A stretch of 64,000 nt of DNA, from contig CATNEN010000003.1 of NCBI GenBank assembly GCA_950097015.1, forward strand, positions 4,821,501-4,885,500. Direction: 5' to 3'. Made by a program: the position numbers and the translations under genes. This document shows positions 42,171-54,190 of the stretch, piece by piece (the first letter of the stretch is position 1; each line of letters starts with the position of its first letter). The notes under the pieces were generated by a model. That model was not told the DNA's origin. It saw nothing but the letters and a program-made list of their open reading frames with translations, and searched no databases. This DNA is from Macrostomum hystrix (lineage: Eukaryota > Platyhelminthes > Macrostomidae).

Positions 42171-42714
42171 AAAGCTATTATTTCGAATATAATCTGAGTT
42201 GAAAAAAATACAAAAATCTCATGAAATGACAGCGAAAGACTCATATATATATTATTTTGGAAGCACCCGTCTGTTAATTTCGATCCTTTTCCTTCAGAGA
42301 GTTTTAATTCTGTTTTTCTATAACTTCGGAATTAGTGAATAAAGAAGGTTAGGATTGCGAAGAGATTGTAAGGAAGCAGAAGGGACGCAAGCTTTCTGGG
42401 AAATTCGAGCAGAATCCCCTGCTCTAAGATGAGCTGAGTTGGTTGGTGGTAGCTTTGCAAGAAAATTGAGTTTCCATACTGATTGGAAGTGCTAACTATA
42501 TGGCTCAGCTTATTCTCCTAAATATACATACATCCCATTTTCCCATTGCTAGTGGGGCGTCCATGAGCTTGCTCACTACTAAAAAGAAAGAAATTTTTAT
42601 CTTGTCACAGAAAAACTGTAGGTTGTAGACACTAATTGATATATATCTTCAGGTGATGGGATTCAGGCTTTTGGGGTATTTATTTCGGGCTTCAGGTCTA
42701 TCGATTCCCTGAAA

Positions 42715-43165
42715 TCCGAATTATGTGATTCAGACTTCAGGTTATGTGATTCAGACTTCAGGTTATGTGATTCAGGCTTCAGGTTATGTGATTCAGGCTT
42801 CTGGTTATGTGATTCAGGCTTCAGGTTATGTGATTCAGGCTTCAGTTTATGTGATTCAGGCTTCAGGTTATGTGATTCAGGCTTCAGGTTATGTGATTCA
42901 GGCTTCAGGTTATGTGATTCAGGCTTGAGGTTACGTGATTCAGGCTTGAGGTTATGTGATTCAGGCTTCAGGTTATGTGATTCCGGCTTCAGGTTATGTG
43001 ATTCAGGCTTCAGGTTATGTGATTCCGGCTTCAGGTTATGTGATTCAGGCTTCAGGTTATGTGATTCAGGCTTCAGGTTATGTGATTCAGGCTTCAGGTT
43101 ATGCGATTCAGGCTTGAGGTTACGTGATTCAGGCCTCAAGTTACGGGATTCAGGCTTCAGGTTAT
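42715..43165. repeat. 21-bp minisatellite GATTCAGGCTTCAGGTTATG, about 21 copies
   Basis: It is a homogeneous array with CTTGAGGTTACG and CCGGCTTC variants. Frames are open on both strands but the product is a simple repeat. Confidence 0.95.
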
Positions 43166-46100
43166 GTAATTCATAATTTATTTCAATTGATGTATCGCTT
43201 TTAAAATAATGAACCAGCTTGTAACTAAGCCATCCGGTGTTCAGACTACATGTTTATAAAAACTGGCATTACATCTTGTAACACGAAACGAAAACGTAAT
43301 GCCAAACTGATTGACTGCAAACCTCAATATCCCAACTCCAGCTTCCCATCCAATAAGTGGCAAGTCCTTGGGATATAAGCTGTGGTCTATTAGCTAGCAA
43401 CCTGACAGACTTCAATCAGCGGGATAACTAGCTCAGCTGACCGGTATATAATCCTATAGCCTCAGGCGAGATCGGGGTTTGAATCCTCTTTCCATTCCCT
43501 TCAGGCGACTCACTGTTCTCTTGATTTTCTCCCAGATCTTATATGCAGCACTATATCGCTCCTTCACCTCCCTGCCTTCCATGAAGTCAAAATTTTATTC
43601 TCCCCTCCTCCTCAAGCCATCAGCCTCTTCTCTCTCTGATCCTGCATGCTGCAGCTTCCATCATCTCGCTTTTCTTATAATATTCTGCATCATCCGACAG
43701 TTGGGCCGGCTGCTATGTGGAGGCGGAGACGATATTTTTTTCTTCGCGTGCGATGAGGTTTCTGTGGTATAGCCATCATGTAATATGCTCGGATCTCAGA
43801 GACCAGATCTCATCCATAGCATCCGTATATAAATTTTCCTTAGCTTGTGACTTTAATAAACGCAAATATGCAGAGCTCTCGGTCGATTTGGAAATCAATG
43901 GAGCGAATTTGATACATTCAATATTTATAAGAAGAAATTTCGTGTGTCATTAGAGATTACTTTCAATAGACTGTTCTGTTTATATCGAATATTGTCTCGA
44001 AGGCTTGCTAATTCAATTACTTAATTTAGAAATAAGCGGGAGTCGCTCAAGAAGGGTGTTTTTTATCTTTACCTTGCTCAGAAACAATGATGTGTAATTT
44101 AAAACGGTAGTATTAGTAGAACTTTTACATCTGGGCATTAAACTATACTTTTAGAATGGGAGAATCTGGAGGAGGGCTAGCGCTACTATCAAGCATGCAG
44201 ATGCCAGATCGGAGCATAAAGTTTTGATTTACAGACTTGCTGCGGATCTGTTCTGATTATTTATTCTAAAGTGCATGTCCTAATTATTTATTATCCAGCC
44301 TGGAAAGCACGTATAATTTCACGATATTATACTGTAAGAGCAGAAAAAACAATTATTAAATCACGTTAGTAAAAACCAGACTTCATACCGGTTTTGGTTT
44401 TTATTATCGTGAGTATAAAAGATAACAAATAAAAAAGTTTGATGTGTACCTAAAATTTACTATTGTCTTTCTGAAGTAATTTTAATCAAAAATTAAATAA
44501 ATAAGTCCTATTGCATACAACTTACAATCTTTTATCAATTGTGTTTCCTGGTTTTATCGCATCATCACGATAGGTTAGTGATCAACTTAATCAATCATTA
44601 ACTCCTGCGAGCTTGAATTCGAATGAAATGGAGTTTAAGGAAGTGGCTTTATTTCTTTTTTAGTAACTCGGTTTTAAGTTCACATTTAGCTTCACAAAGC
44701 ATAGGCCTAAACACATTTATGTAAAATGATTTCACTTGTTAGCTCAAACTAGCTAATTTTGTTCCCATCTGTAAACTTAATCTTAAGACATGCACCACTA
44801 TTAATATTTAAGTTAGGCCTGGCTAAAACCAAGGTCATAGTCTAGTGTTTGAGAAAATATTTTCCAAAGAATTTAAATCTAGGATAGCTGTGCCCATATA
44901 ATACAGTGTACAGATACCCATATAATACAGTGTAATAGTTTTTGTGAGTGTCCAATATCCATGCCCTTATAATTAATAATTTAATGCCTATTATTGCTTG
45001 TTGTATTGCCTATTTATGCTAGATTCAAGCCATCAAGGCCAAGTCAAAGCCATTGGGCTTCATGATATTATTAGGCCTTACCCTTTTGAAACTCTAGTTT
45101 TCATTTATGGTCTATATAATAGCTACTGTCTAAATATTATGTAATTTCCAATGGCTAGTTGCCATGCAAAAAGGCTAATATTTTTTCCAATATTGCAATT
45201 TTTTTATGACCTGTAATCTTTTTTTAATCTAGCTAACTTAATAATTACTATTTTATGTCAGGGGTATATTGATAGTCTCGGGGATTTGAAAATCCCCTCA
45301 TCAAGGGCTGCTTAAATTAAACTAGCCTTCTTTCATTATTTTTGTGACTTTTCTTTTAACATTGCCATTGGGTACTCTTTTTCTCATTTATCTTACTTAA
45401 GTCTTTACTTCAACAATCTACCTACCTATTCTGTTCAGATCAACCAATAACTTATTCATAAAAATAAGCACAAAGACATGTTATAAAAGAAGAGTGACTG
45501 ACCTGCTAAGTTGCCAAGATTGCCTTATGTGATAGATCACTAGATCACAGAGATCATAGATCACAGAGGCAGAAAGCAAGCCCTGAAACCAGAAGAAAGC
45601 ATTATTGCTTGAGCAAATTAATTTCTGGCACTATCATTAGAAAAGTGCCATAGAAGTATGTAACCATATACCTATAGTTCTGACTGACCATACATGTGCA
45701 ACCTCCCAAATCTTAGCCGGCCATGTGACTTAGTTTTTGCTCTATTATTTACGACTTAGTTTGCTCTCATTTGCTCTATTTTTCTCTCCCCCTTTTCCTC
45801 TTCTTCACGCTTTCCTTTTTTGTCCCTTGGTCTCCCTTTGATTTTTTTGCACTTGGTTGATTGGTTTTTGCAACTTACCTTGCTTGGCCCTTGTTTTACC
45901 CGGCCGGTTTGGCCAGGTTTGCCGGGTGTTGCGTATATATGTGACCGACATCCTTGTTGTTAAGACTAGCACATTTGGTTACTCTTCCAATTTGTTACTC
46001 ATTGATAATTATAGTATTATTATAGTCCCAGTATGATCAGCATTTTGTTTCTGTTTATGTTTAACATTCTTTTATAGGCCTAGTCTAATAATCTATAAAA

Positions 46101-47444
46101 AATCAATTAAATATTTTCTATATTCTTTATAGAAGCTTAGCATGGCTATTCTTTTGCATTGGTTATATAGCTGAAATTCAAAGAATAAAGCTAGACTAGT
46201 TATTTTATGGATATTTTGATTGCTAAATTTTAGTAAGCAATATGCAACAGATGTTCATCACTTTTTAATTTACTTATTGTTTTATTTTCATGTTTATGTG
46301 TCTTTGTTATTTTTTACTTTAAGTATGGTTTGGATTTAAATCTCATCACAATAGATGTAGTTTGCAGTAATAGATCTAAACTTGCATTTCTAAATGCCTC
46401 AGTTTAATAAGCACTGAAATTGGTATTGGCCCTACCTGAAAAAATGTTGAAATTATGGTTTCTTGACCTTCTTTGGACAAATTTTTGTTATAGACAAACG
46501 GTTGGTTAAGACTTCAGTTAAATAAGTTGTTTCAACACTCTGTGCCCATCGCTTTAGTGTACTATTTTCTATCCATGGTTTGAAAGAATAGTGGAGAGAG
46601 GCTGTTTGTTTGCACATTCTAACTGCCTCTGTGTATTGGCAGGGGAAGGTGCAGCTATCAAGGGTCTGGATTGTTAGATAAACAACTGTACAGTACATTA
46701 AGCTGAGGTGGGGCAGGCAGAGGTGCTAATTCCAATTAATTAAATTTGCATAGGCGTCTCAGTGTAGGCAGAGAAGAATGTACTTAATGAAATGGCTGTC
46801 TTTTTGGGGCAGGGGAACAGTGAAATTTTGATATGGAACATTGCTTTGATTGAATAGAATTAGAATAGCTAAAACTTATATTGCTGGAAAGAGCTTTAAG
46901 TGCTTATTACAGGGATATAATTTTCAATTTAACTTTTGATTTTATTTCAACTGTATGTGGGAGATGCCAATTAGTTTTGCACATTGCTACTGACAGGCAT
47001 CGTCTGGATTTAGGGCATCTGAAATTAAGCTGTCACTGGGTGGCAAGTAGCCAGGCATTTAAAAAACTTATTAGGGACAGAAAAGGCTAGGGACTTATAA
47101 AGAATTTGCCTTGATTTTGTGGAGGGGTTGGGTGCTACAGTTTACTTTAAGGAGGGTCTGTTTAATTCAATGCATTACAGAGTCCCCTGAACAGGTGGAG
47201 TGGAGGTGGGGTTATAAAATATATTTATTACCATTAAATCCTAGAATCTCATTATTGTAATATAGTGCATTTCATTCACTATTAAAATTAGTCTAAATAG
47301 CATTTTTTTCTAATAAACCTATAAAAATGGTTATCTATTACCTGACTCAAATTGACTAACCTTATCAGCTTTGCATGCCGGTATGATGTTGATTAATGTT
47401 TTTAAAAAAACTAGTTAATAATTTATATTGCTATATCATTTCAG
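43166..47444. other. Long unique AT-rich region upstream of SLC26
   Basis: It is the largest repeat-poor stretch in the window. It holds the tRNA-like element at 43417 and a short duplication CCCATATAATACAGTGTA near 44895-44933. No coding exon was recognised on either strand. It may hold the SLC26 promoter. Confidence 0.5.
43417..43492 (+). other. tRNA-like element with A and B boxes
   Basis: GATAACTAGCTCAGCTGACC gives an A-box form (TAGCTCAGCTG) and GGGGTTTGAATCC a B-box form, about 45 bp apart. It could be a tRNA relic or a third SINE head. A long variable region and no convincing anticodon stem argue against a working tRNA. Confidence 0.4.
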
Positions 47445-47535
47445 TGGTAAATTGCAATTAAAGACAATTAAAGTGTCACAAATTAGAGTTTATCAGTTAA
47501 TTTGATATCAGAGTAATGCGGCATCATTGCCTGAG
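47445..47535 (+). promoter_or_regulatory. 5' UTR segment and splice acceptor of the SLC26 gene
   Basis: TATTGCTATATCATTTCAG ends at 47444. The 91-nt AT-rich leader has an upstream ATG at 47517 (AATGCGG). The leader exon, if any, is not recognisable upstream. Confidence 0.55.
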
Positions 47536-48669
47536 ATGACATCAAGTAATATTAACCAAAATGGTCACACAGATGCATCGGCTTTGCAAGATCATCAAGC
47601 TACTACTAATTTAACATTCAGTGATAATGCGATCCACCAGCAGTTATCAGGCAATGGTCCTGGTACAGCTGTTAGAGACATTGGCCACACTTCGGCATCC
47701 TCTTCGGATAATAATCGCCACTTCTTTTATGAAGATGAAGACGAATACGAAGACGACGAGCAGCATCAGCAGGGGAGACAATCCAGGAGTTTATTTCGCA
47801 CCAGATCAAATGGGTCTTCAAACTATTACCAACCATTGTTAAATGAGGGTGAAGTTGCATTGTCAAACACCCGAACTAGTAGGCCGATATTAACACAGAC
47901 TCACTTCGATGCTAGATATCGTTTCACTCGGCCCAAAGCCAGCGGATCATTGCGTAACTTTCTGTTTGGCAGCTCCGATGTTGACAATATCGGCGGTGGC
48001 AATAGTGTTGGCGGTGGCCCTTGCACTCGTCGCTGCTTATTAGATTGGCTATTGAGCCTATTTCCATTCATTGGCATTATGCGACAATATCAGTGGCGCT
48101 CGGATCTACTTGCTGACACAATAGCGGGTTTAACTGTTGGCATTATGAACATACCGCAAGGCATGGCTTATGCTATATTGGCTGATTTGCCACCAGTTTG
48201 CGGCCTGTATTTGGGATTTTTTCCATTAATATTGTACTTCTTCTTTGGCACCTCGCGTCAGGTTAGCATGGGTACGTTCGCGCTTTCTAGCCTGATGGTT
48301 GCTGTGCCAGTTGTTCGAATTGTAGGTGTCCAGTTGACGCCTGCATTGACGGACATTCTTGGCCCCTTGCCAACTCAGCATAGTCCAATTGTGACTGAAT
48401 CAATTGTAACTGGTGCAGTTGTTAATAATGGATCAGCAACTATCTGGCCTGCAGTGTCTTCAGTCGCTCCAACGCAGCCGCATAGCAACTATACGGAAGA
48501 AGCTCTAAATCAGTATCGAATCCAGGTGGCTCTGAGTGTAACCCTTCTAGCTGGACTAATACAAATCGCTCTGGGCCTATTTCGTTTCGGCTTTATTACA
48601 ATCTATTTGAGTACTCCGCTAGTGTCTGGCTTTACTACCGGTGCGGCGTTTCACGTCATGACTTCTCAG
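47536..48669 (+). CDS. SLC26 exon 1
   Basis: It encodes residues 1-378: N-terminal acidic region, then the first membrane segments to GAAFHVMTSQ. The donor is TCTCAG|GTTGGC in phase 0. Reading on past it runs into a SINE after about 35 nt and stops. ATG 47536 is preferred over the upstream in-frame TTG at 47527. Confidence 0.93.
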
Positions 48670-51600
48670 GTTGGCAGTGCTTCTTTGTGCCCAAATTACA
48701 TGTGAAGTTGTAGCCTAGTGGTTAGGGCGTCGGACTCACGACTTGAAGGTCGGGGGTTCGATTCCCGACTCCACTGAAACAATTTGTGTCCTTTAGCAAG
48801 ACACTAACTCTGCATTGCTTCAGTTCACCCAGCTGTTAAATGGGTACCTGCATTAGCTGGGATAATTAAATGTGGGTGGGTGTGGCGTCCCCCCAGTCCA
48901 TGGACTGATCAGCCGTACGCAGCTTTAAGATGCGCCACGCAATAGCTGCGGCTGTGCTGTCGGCTGCATATCTAGCCCTATTGGGGCAGGTGTAATTAAT
49001 TATTATTAATACATGGGAAAAAATCTCCATCCTTAGGATATATATCTCAGTATAGATTATTGAGATCCTGAACCCAAAATGATATCATCATTGAATCCGC
49101 AGGTACAAGATCATATTATTAAATCCTAATACATAAATGAAAAATATTTTATGACCTTTTCTTCGACTAGGCTGATTAATGGAACACAAAAATTCATAGT
49201 TCAAGTCCCAGTTCACAGACAAATGCTACTCGTGATATGAGAAAAATTGCGAAAAAGCTCTTTGAGAATTTTTTGGCTTTTCCGAAAAGTTTTCCTCTTT
49301 TATGTTTTGCCGAACAGGTATTCTGCATGATTTATGAGACGTTGAATCTTTGCAATTTAAGTAATAATATAGCACAGTTGCCCAGTTTCCTAGGATAGAC
49401 TGTGCAAGAAAAAGATCTTATCATCTGTGTTATCTCATCAAGATATGCCATGCCGCGACCCATTTTTATACTTTATGGAAAAAATCCATAGTTTTTGTAG
49501 GTCTTGAACTAATACGGCAGATTAATTAAAGTGATATACTTTATAAGTGTCTTCTTCTCGGGCAGATTCAACTACCAAAAACCGAAATTGTCAAAACCGA
49601 ACCGTGCCCTGAACGAAAAATGATCTTTCTCTGACCACAAGAAAAGGTCATTCTTTGTACCAAAAAGGTCAATCCCTGAACCGAAGAATGGTCATTCCAT
49701 GAACCCAAAGAATAGTCATTCTCTGTGCCATCTGTGCCAAAAATGGTCATCTTCTGAACTCAAATATTTTCAAACCCTTGACCCAAGATTGCTCATTACT
49801 TGAGCCCAAACATTTTCATTCTCTAACCAAAAATATTCATTTTCTGAACACTAAACTGGTCATTCCCTGAACCCAGGAATTGTCCCGAGCCCAAAAATGG
49901 TCATTTCATGAACCACAAGGGTCATTACCTGAACCTAAAATGGTCATTCTCTAAACTTAAAATTGTCATTCCGTGAACCGAAAATGGTCCTTACCTGAAC
50001 CCAAATATGGTCATTACCCAAACCCGAAAATAGTCATTCCATGAACTAAAAATGGTAATTCTCTAAACCAAAAATTTTCAAACTCTGAACTTGTAAATGG
50101 TCATACTGTGAATCAAAAAATGGTCATTACCTAACCCAAAGAATGGTCATTCACTGAACCCGTAAATTTTCATTCTTTGAACCTCCTTTAAACGGCCATT
50201 TCCTGAAAAAAAATGATTATGATCCAAAAAAGGTTCATCCCTTAATCCCCGATTCGCCTCTTCTAGTTTCATATTAATTTTTCAACAATGAGGATATTTA
50301 TCCCAATCCCTCTTGCTCCGCCAGGTGCCAGCACTGTTCGGCTTAACAGACATGCCCCGTCACGCCAGCGCATTCAAACTAATTCATTCCTACATGGATA
50401 TTGTTCAACGCCTGCCAGACACAAATAGTGCTAGTGTTACCATCTCGTTAGTGTGCATCGGCCTATTATTACTATTCCGTTTAATTGTGAACGCTAAATT
50501 GGCAAAGTTATGCCGATTCCCGGTTCCAATCGAGTTAATCTTGGTTGTACTTGGCACTTCTATTGGCCACTTTGCTCATTTGCACACAGCCTACGGCGTT
50601 GAAATTGTTGGCCACATACCCAGCGGATTGCAGGCGCCGAAATTGCCTTCAATAAAATTGTTTCACCTAGTCTGGCAAGACGCATTAATGCTGGCTATTA
50701 TTATGTACGTTTGTACATTTTCAATCTGCAAAATCTACGCCAATAAGCACGGCTATCTATTGGATTCTAATCAGGAATTTTTGGCTAGCGGCATTGTTAA
50801 TACTGTCGGACCCGTGTTTGGCTGCTATTTCTCAGCCGGCTCATTGAGTAGGTCTCAGGTGCAAGAGGATATGGGTGGTCGGACACAGGTGAGCAGTGAT
50901 TTTTCTATTTTTTTTATACGGTAAAATTTATAATCGAAGCTTGTCTCTTGCTCGCTTTAACTCTTCCCACTTCACACCAAGAATCCCCTTCTTCCCAAGT
51001 CTTCAAGTCTTACCAAGTTGCTTATAATATCCCATTTATTGTGTGCCTAACTCTGTCCAATGTATCAGAACTATCCCATGTCTTTAATTCCCAAATTATT
51101 TAAAATATCCCCTTTTATTGTAGTCCCAAATCTCCGGGATTCTATCTCTTCTTAAATTTATATAACAGTTTCCAAGTCTTTCTAGTATATCCACATTATT
51201 TTTGTAACCAAAATCTTCCCATTTTAATACATCATTATCAGGGGGTCGGTGGCAGAGCGGTTAACGCGTTTGCCTCTCGCACCAAGGTCCCTGAGTTCGA
51301 TTCCGCGACGAGGCCACATTCATTTGGGGCGCAGCCGCGGAGAGAAGGCTTGGGGGCTTGTCTTGCAATTTACGCCCTCCAGGGCACAGTGGGAGTGTAC
51401 ACTGCATGACGATGAGAAAGTCAGGGCAGATGTACACACCTGTGTGAGCTTGTGCCTGCGTATAGCATCTGTGTGCGTGTGTGCTCAGGAGTCAGCGAAA
51501 TGCGCAGAATTGCCTCCTCGCTGGCTGCGGGTCTAGTGTCACCAATTGGTGTGCCACTGCCCGAAGCCCTCCGGCAATTATATATACGAGTATATCTAAA

Positions 51601-53556
51601 TCGTCTAAATCATTCCATTTCTTGTTTTCTTAACGTCTTCCTAATTTAGTTTAGACTATCATCCAAGCTATCCAGAAGCCTTCCCCTTTTTCAAACCTAA
51701 AAATTATCCCATTTCCCATAAACAATCCTAGGCGGCCAGTCTTATCGCAGCCAGCCTAATGATTTTTGTCCTATTGTTTCTCGGCCCTCTATTCCGAGAG
51801 TTGCCAACCGCTGTCCTAGCCTGCATTATTATTGTGGCACTGAAAGGCTTGTTTATGCAATTCGCCGATGCTAAACAATTATATCGCGTGTCTAGATACG
51901 ATTTCAGCATTTGGATTGTCTGCTTTCTTGGCGTTGTAATTCTCAATGTTAGCTACGGTTTAATGCTAGGATTCGCCTATAGCCTGTTGACAGTTGTGTG
52001 TCGTACGCAATCTCCGAGCACGTCAATATTGGGCCGACTGCCAATGACCGACATCTATAAGGATGTGCGATTTTATCCTAGCGCTCTGCAAGTACCCGGC
52101 GTGGCCGTATTCAGATTCGACGGAGCTCTGTACTTTGCTAGCGTTGATAATTTTCGTTATAGACTGGTTCGTATGACCGGCTTCGATCCGAAACTGGTCG
52201 AAGCTGAACAGAAAGAACAGGTAAGATTTTGTGTCTATAGATATTGTGCAGGGTTTTCATAGAATCAAGATCTACAGATCTAAGTAATCAATATCTATAG
52301 AGACCCACATAAACCAGGATCTAGAGATCTAAAGAAAAAATATCTAGAAATCTAAAAAACCTGAATCTAGAGATCTAATAAAGAATGAATATCTAGAAAT
52401 CTGAAGAATGAATATCTAGAGATTTAAAAGATCAATATCTAGAGGTCTAAAGAACCAATATCTTGACATCTAAAGAATCAAGATCTAGAGATCTAATTAA
52501 TCAATATCTAGAGATCTAAAAATCAAAATCTCGAAATATATGGAGTAAAGAATCAATATCTAGAGATCTATGGAGTAAAGAATCAATATCTAGTGATCTA
52601 AAGAATCAATATCTAGAGATCTAACATAAAAAATCTAGAAATCTAAGGAGTAAAGAATCGAAATCTAGAGATCGAAAGAATCAAGATCTAGAGATCTAAA
52701 AAATCAAGATCTAGAGATCTAAAGAATCAAGATCTAGAGATCTAAAGAATCAAGATCTAGAGATCTAAAGAATCAAAATCTAGAGATATAAAGAGAAAAA
52801 ATGTCTAGAAATCTAAAGAATCAATATCTAGACATCTAAAAACGTGGATCTCGAGATCTAAAGAATAAATATTTAGTGATATAAATCTACATTTAAATAT
52901 CTAAAAGAGAACTAAGATTTAGAATTCGAAATAAAAAATATTTACAGCTGAATGTATTTCAGATTTCAAATCTAGATATAATCAAATTGCAGCAGCTTCG
53001 AGATCGTCAGCACCAGCTAGAACTGTCGCCAGCCTCAAATTTAGTCGACGAAGACGACGACTATGACGCCGCAGTCGCCGAAGCAAGCCAGCGTCGCCAA
53101 GTTCAGCATCGTCGCGGTCTCCGTCAGAGCAGTCGCCGCCAAGTCCGCCTGCACCACATAGTGATTGAATGCTCCGGCATCAACTACATCGACAGTGTTG
53201 GAGCTAATTTTCTTCGGGTCCTCATTGCCGACTATCAACGCGTCGGCGTCGCCATCCTGTTCGCCTGCTGCAAGCATCAGTTCCGCCGGATGTGGGAGCG
53301 AAGTGAATTCGCTGACAAATACAGCATGTACGTCTCCGTGCACGACGCTGTGCTAAGCGCCCTGTCTGATTATCCAGAACAACGCGAACGATTGGCCTCT
53401 GATGCTAGAAGTTCAACAACTCCTCCAGAAACTGCCTTGAATATGACGGATGCCTGCGAGACTGGGTGCAGCAACGGCTCTGCCGCTGCTGCCGCTGCTG
53501 CTGCTTTGACTGCCGCCGCTGCAAGTATTGAAAATCGGGTTGAGCTCAATGTTTAG
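47536..53556 (+). CDS. SLC26-family anion (sulfate/anion) transporter, 4 coding exons, 916 aa
   Basis: This is a plasma-membrane anion exchanger or channel of the SLC26/SulP family. Exons: 47536-48669, 50325-50888, 51732-52220, 52993-53556. All introns are phase 0 and all donors follow CAG. Residues 1-165 are a non-conserved acidic N-terminus (YEDEDEYEDDEQ). The SulP signature AGLTVGIMNIPQGMAYAILA begins near 197. The loop of exon 1 carries NGS and NYT glycosylation sites, as in the family's extracellular loop. Exon 2 has PVPIEL and SLSRSQVQEDMGGRTQ. Exon 3 has LGPLFRELPTAVLACIIIVA and the start of the STAS domain. Exon 4 has the STAS core IVIECSGINYIDSVGANFLR. The STAS insert is rich in Gln/Arg. 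The protein is complete; the substrate cannot be told. Acceptor ATATCATTTCAG ends at 47444, 91 nt before the ATG. Confidence 0.95.
48703..49010 (+). mobile_element. tRNA-derived SINE, family A (full length, SLC26 intron 1)
   Basis: The A box is TGTAGCCTAGTGGTTAG and the B box GGTTCGATTCC. The full body ends in GTGTAATTAATTATTATTAA. It starts about 35 nt after the exon 1 donor. This copy looks the most intact of the family. Confidence 0.85.
49590..50235. repeat. Degenerate about 21-24-bp repeat AATGGTCATTCCCTGAACC (SLC26 intron 1)
   Basis: Diverged copies of AAAATGGTCATTCCCTGAAC fill the right part of the 1655-nt intron and end about 90 nt before exon 2. High divergence suggests an old array. 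Confidence 0.85.
50325..50888 (+). CDS. SLC26 exon 2
   Basis: It encodes residues 379-566, VPALFGL to DMGGRTQ, the second half of the transport domain. The acceptor is CTCCGCCAG|GTG and the donor ACACAG|GTGAGC. It joins exon 1 as TSQ|VPALFGL, matching family members without a gap. Confidence 0.94.
51238..51590 (+). mobile_element. SINE family B (full length, SLC26 intron 2)
   Basis: This is the best-preserved head in the window: A box GTGGCAGAGCGG and B box AGTTCGATTCC, then the family body and CACTGCCCGAAGCCCTCCGG. It accounts for most of the 843-nt SLC26 intron 2. Confidence 0.82.
51732..52220 (+). CDS. SLC26 exon 3
   Basis: It encodes residues 567-729, AASLIAASLMIFVLLFLGPL to EAEQKEQ. 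It covers the last membrane helices and the start of STAS, including TQSPSTSILGRLPMTDIY. The acceptor is AATCCTAG|GCG, placed by frame and family alignment. The donor is AACAG|GTAAGA. Confidence 0.92.
52230..52900. repeat. About 21-bp repeat ATCTAGAGATCTAAAGAATC (SLC26 intron 3)
   Basis: Units hold the palindromes CTAGAG/AGATCT. The centre (52670-52800) is homogeneous and the edges diverged. The array fills almost the whole 772-nt intron. Confidence 0.9.
52993..53556 (+). CDS. SLC26 exon 4 (STAS domain and stop)
   Basis: It encodes residues 730-916. After a Gln/Asp/Arg-rich insert comes the STAS strand HHIVIECSGINYIDSVGANF and the helix RVLIADYQRVGVAILFACC. The end is alanine-rich, ENRVELNV, stop TAG. 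The acceptor is AAATTGCAG|CAG; a shift of 3 nt is possible. An AATAAA lies at 54633-54638. Confidence 0.92.
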   Translation, partial: QLRDRQHQLELSPASNLVDEDDDYDAAVAEASQRRQVQHRRGLRQSSRRQVRLHHIVIECSGINYIDSVGANFLRVLIADYQRVGVAILFACCKHQFRRMWERSEFADKYSMYVSVHDAVLSALSDYPEQRERLASDARSSTTPPETALNMTDACETGCSNGSAAAAAAAALTAAAASIENRVELNV

Positions 53557-53639
53557 TCATCATTTTTTTGTCTTCTCCGGTAAGTATTTGTGTATGTATC
53601 ATTTATTTTATTGATTTCTCATGATTCATCTTATAAAGT

Positions 53640-54190
53640 CTTCAAATTTCTCATGACCATTCCTATAAATCATGACCATTCCTATAAATTTTGACCATTC
53701 CTATGAATTATGACCATTCCTATAAATCAGGACCATTCCTATTAATCACGAACATTCTCCTAACCTCATGACCATTCTAAAAAGCTCATGACCATTCTCC
53801 AAAGCTCATGTCCATTCCTATAAATCATGACCATTCTCCTAACCTCATGACCATTCTAAAAAGCTCATGACCATTCTTATAAATTATGACCATTCCTATA
53901 AATCAGGACCATTCCTATTAATCACGAACATTCCTATAAATCACGACCATTCTCCTAACCTCATGACCATTCTAAAAAGCTCATGACCATTCTAAAAAGT
54001 TCATGACCATTCTAAAAAGCTCATGACCATTCTAAAAAGCTCATGACCGTTCTCCGAAGCTCATGACCATTCCTATAAATCATGACCATTCTCCTAAGCT
54101 CATGACCATTCTCCAAAGCTCATGTCCATTCCTATAAATCATGACCATTCTACAAAGCTAATGATCATTCTCCTAAGCTCATAACCACTT
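53640..54190. repeat. About 20-bp repeat CTCATGACCATTCTAAAAAG, 3' of SLC26
   Basis: Two alternating unit types, ATGACCATTCCTATAAATC and CTCATGACCATTCTAAAAAG, lie just past the stop. It is probably within the 3' UTR or immediate flank. Confidence 0.9.

Noticed and set aside
43479-43953. Two plus-strand frames of 78-97 codons with hydrophobic stretches
   Set aside because: No recognised family, no splice context and AT-rich surroundings; treated as chance.
53041-53343. Minus frame opposite SLC26 exon 4
   Set aside because: A shadow of the STAS-coding exon, without motifs.
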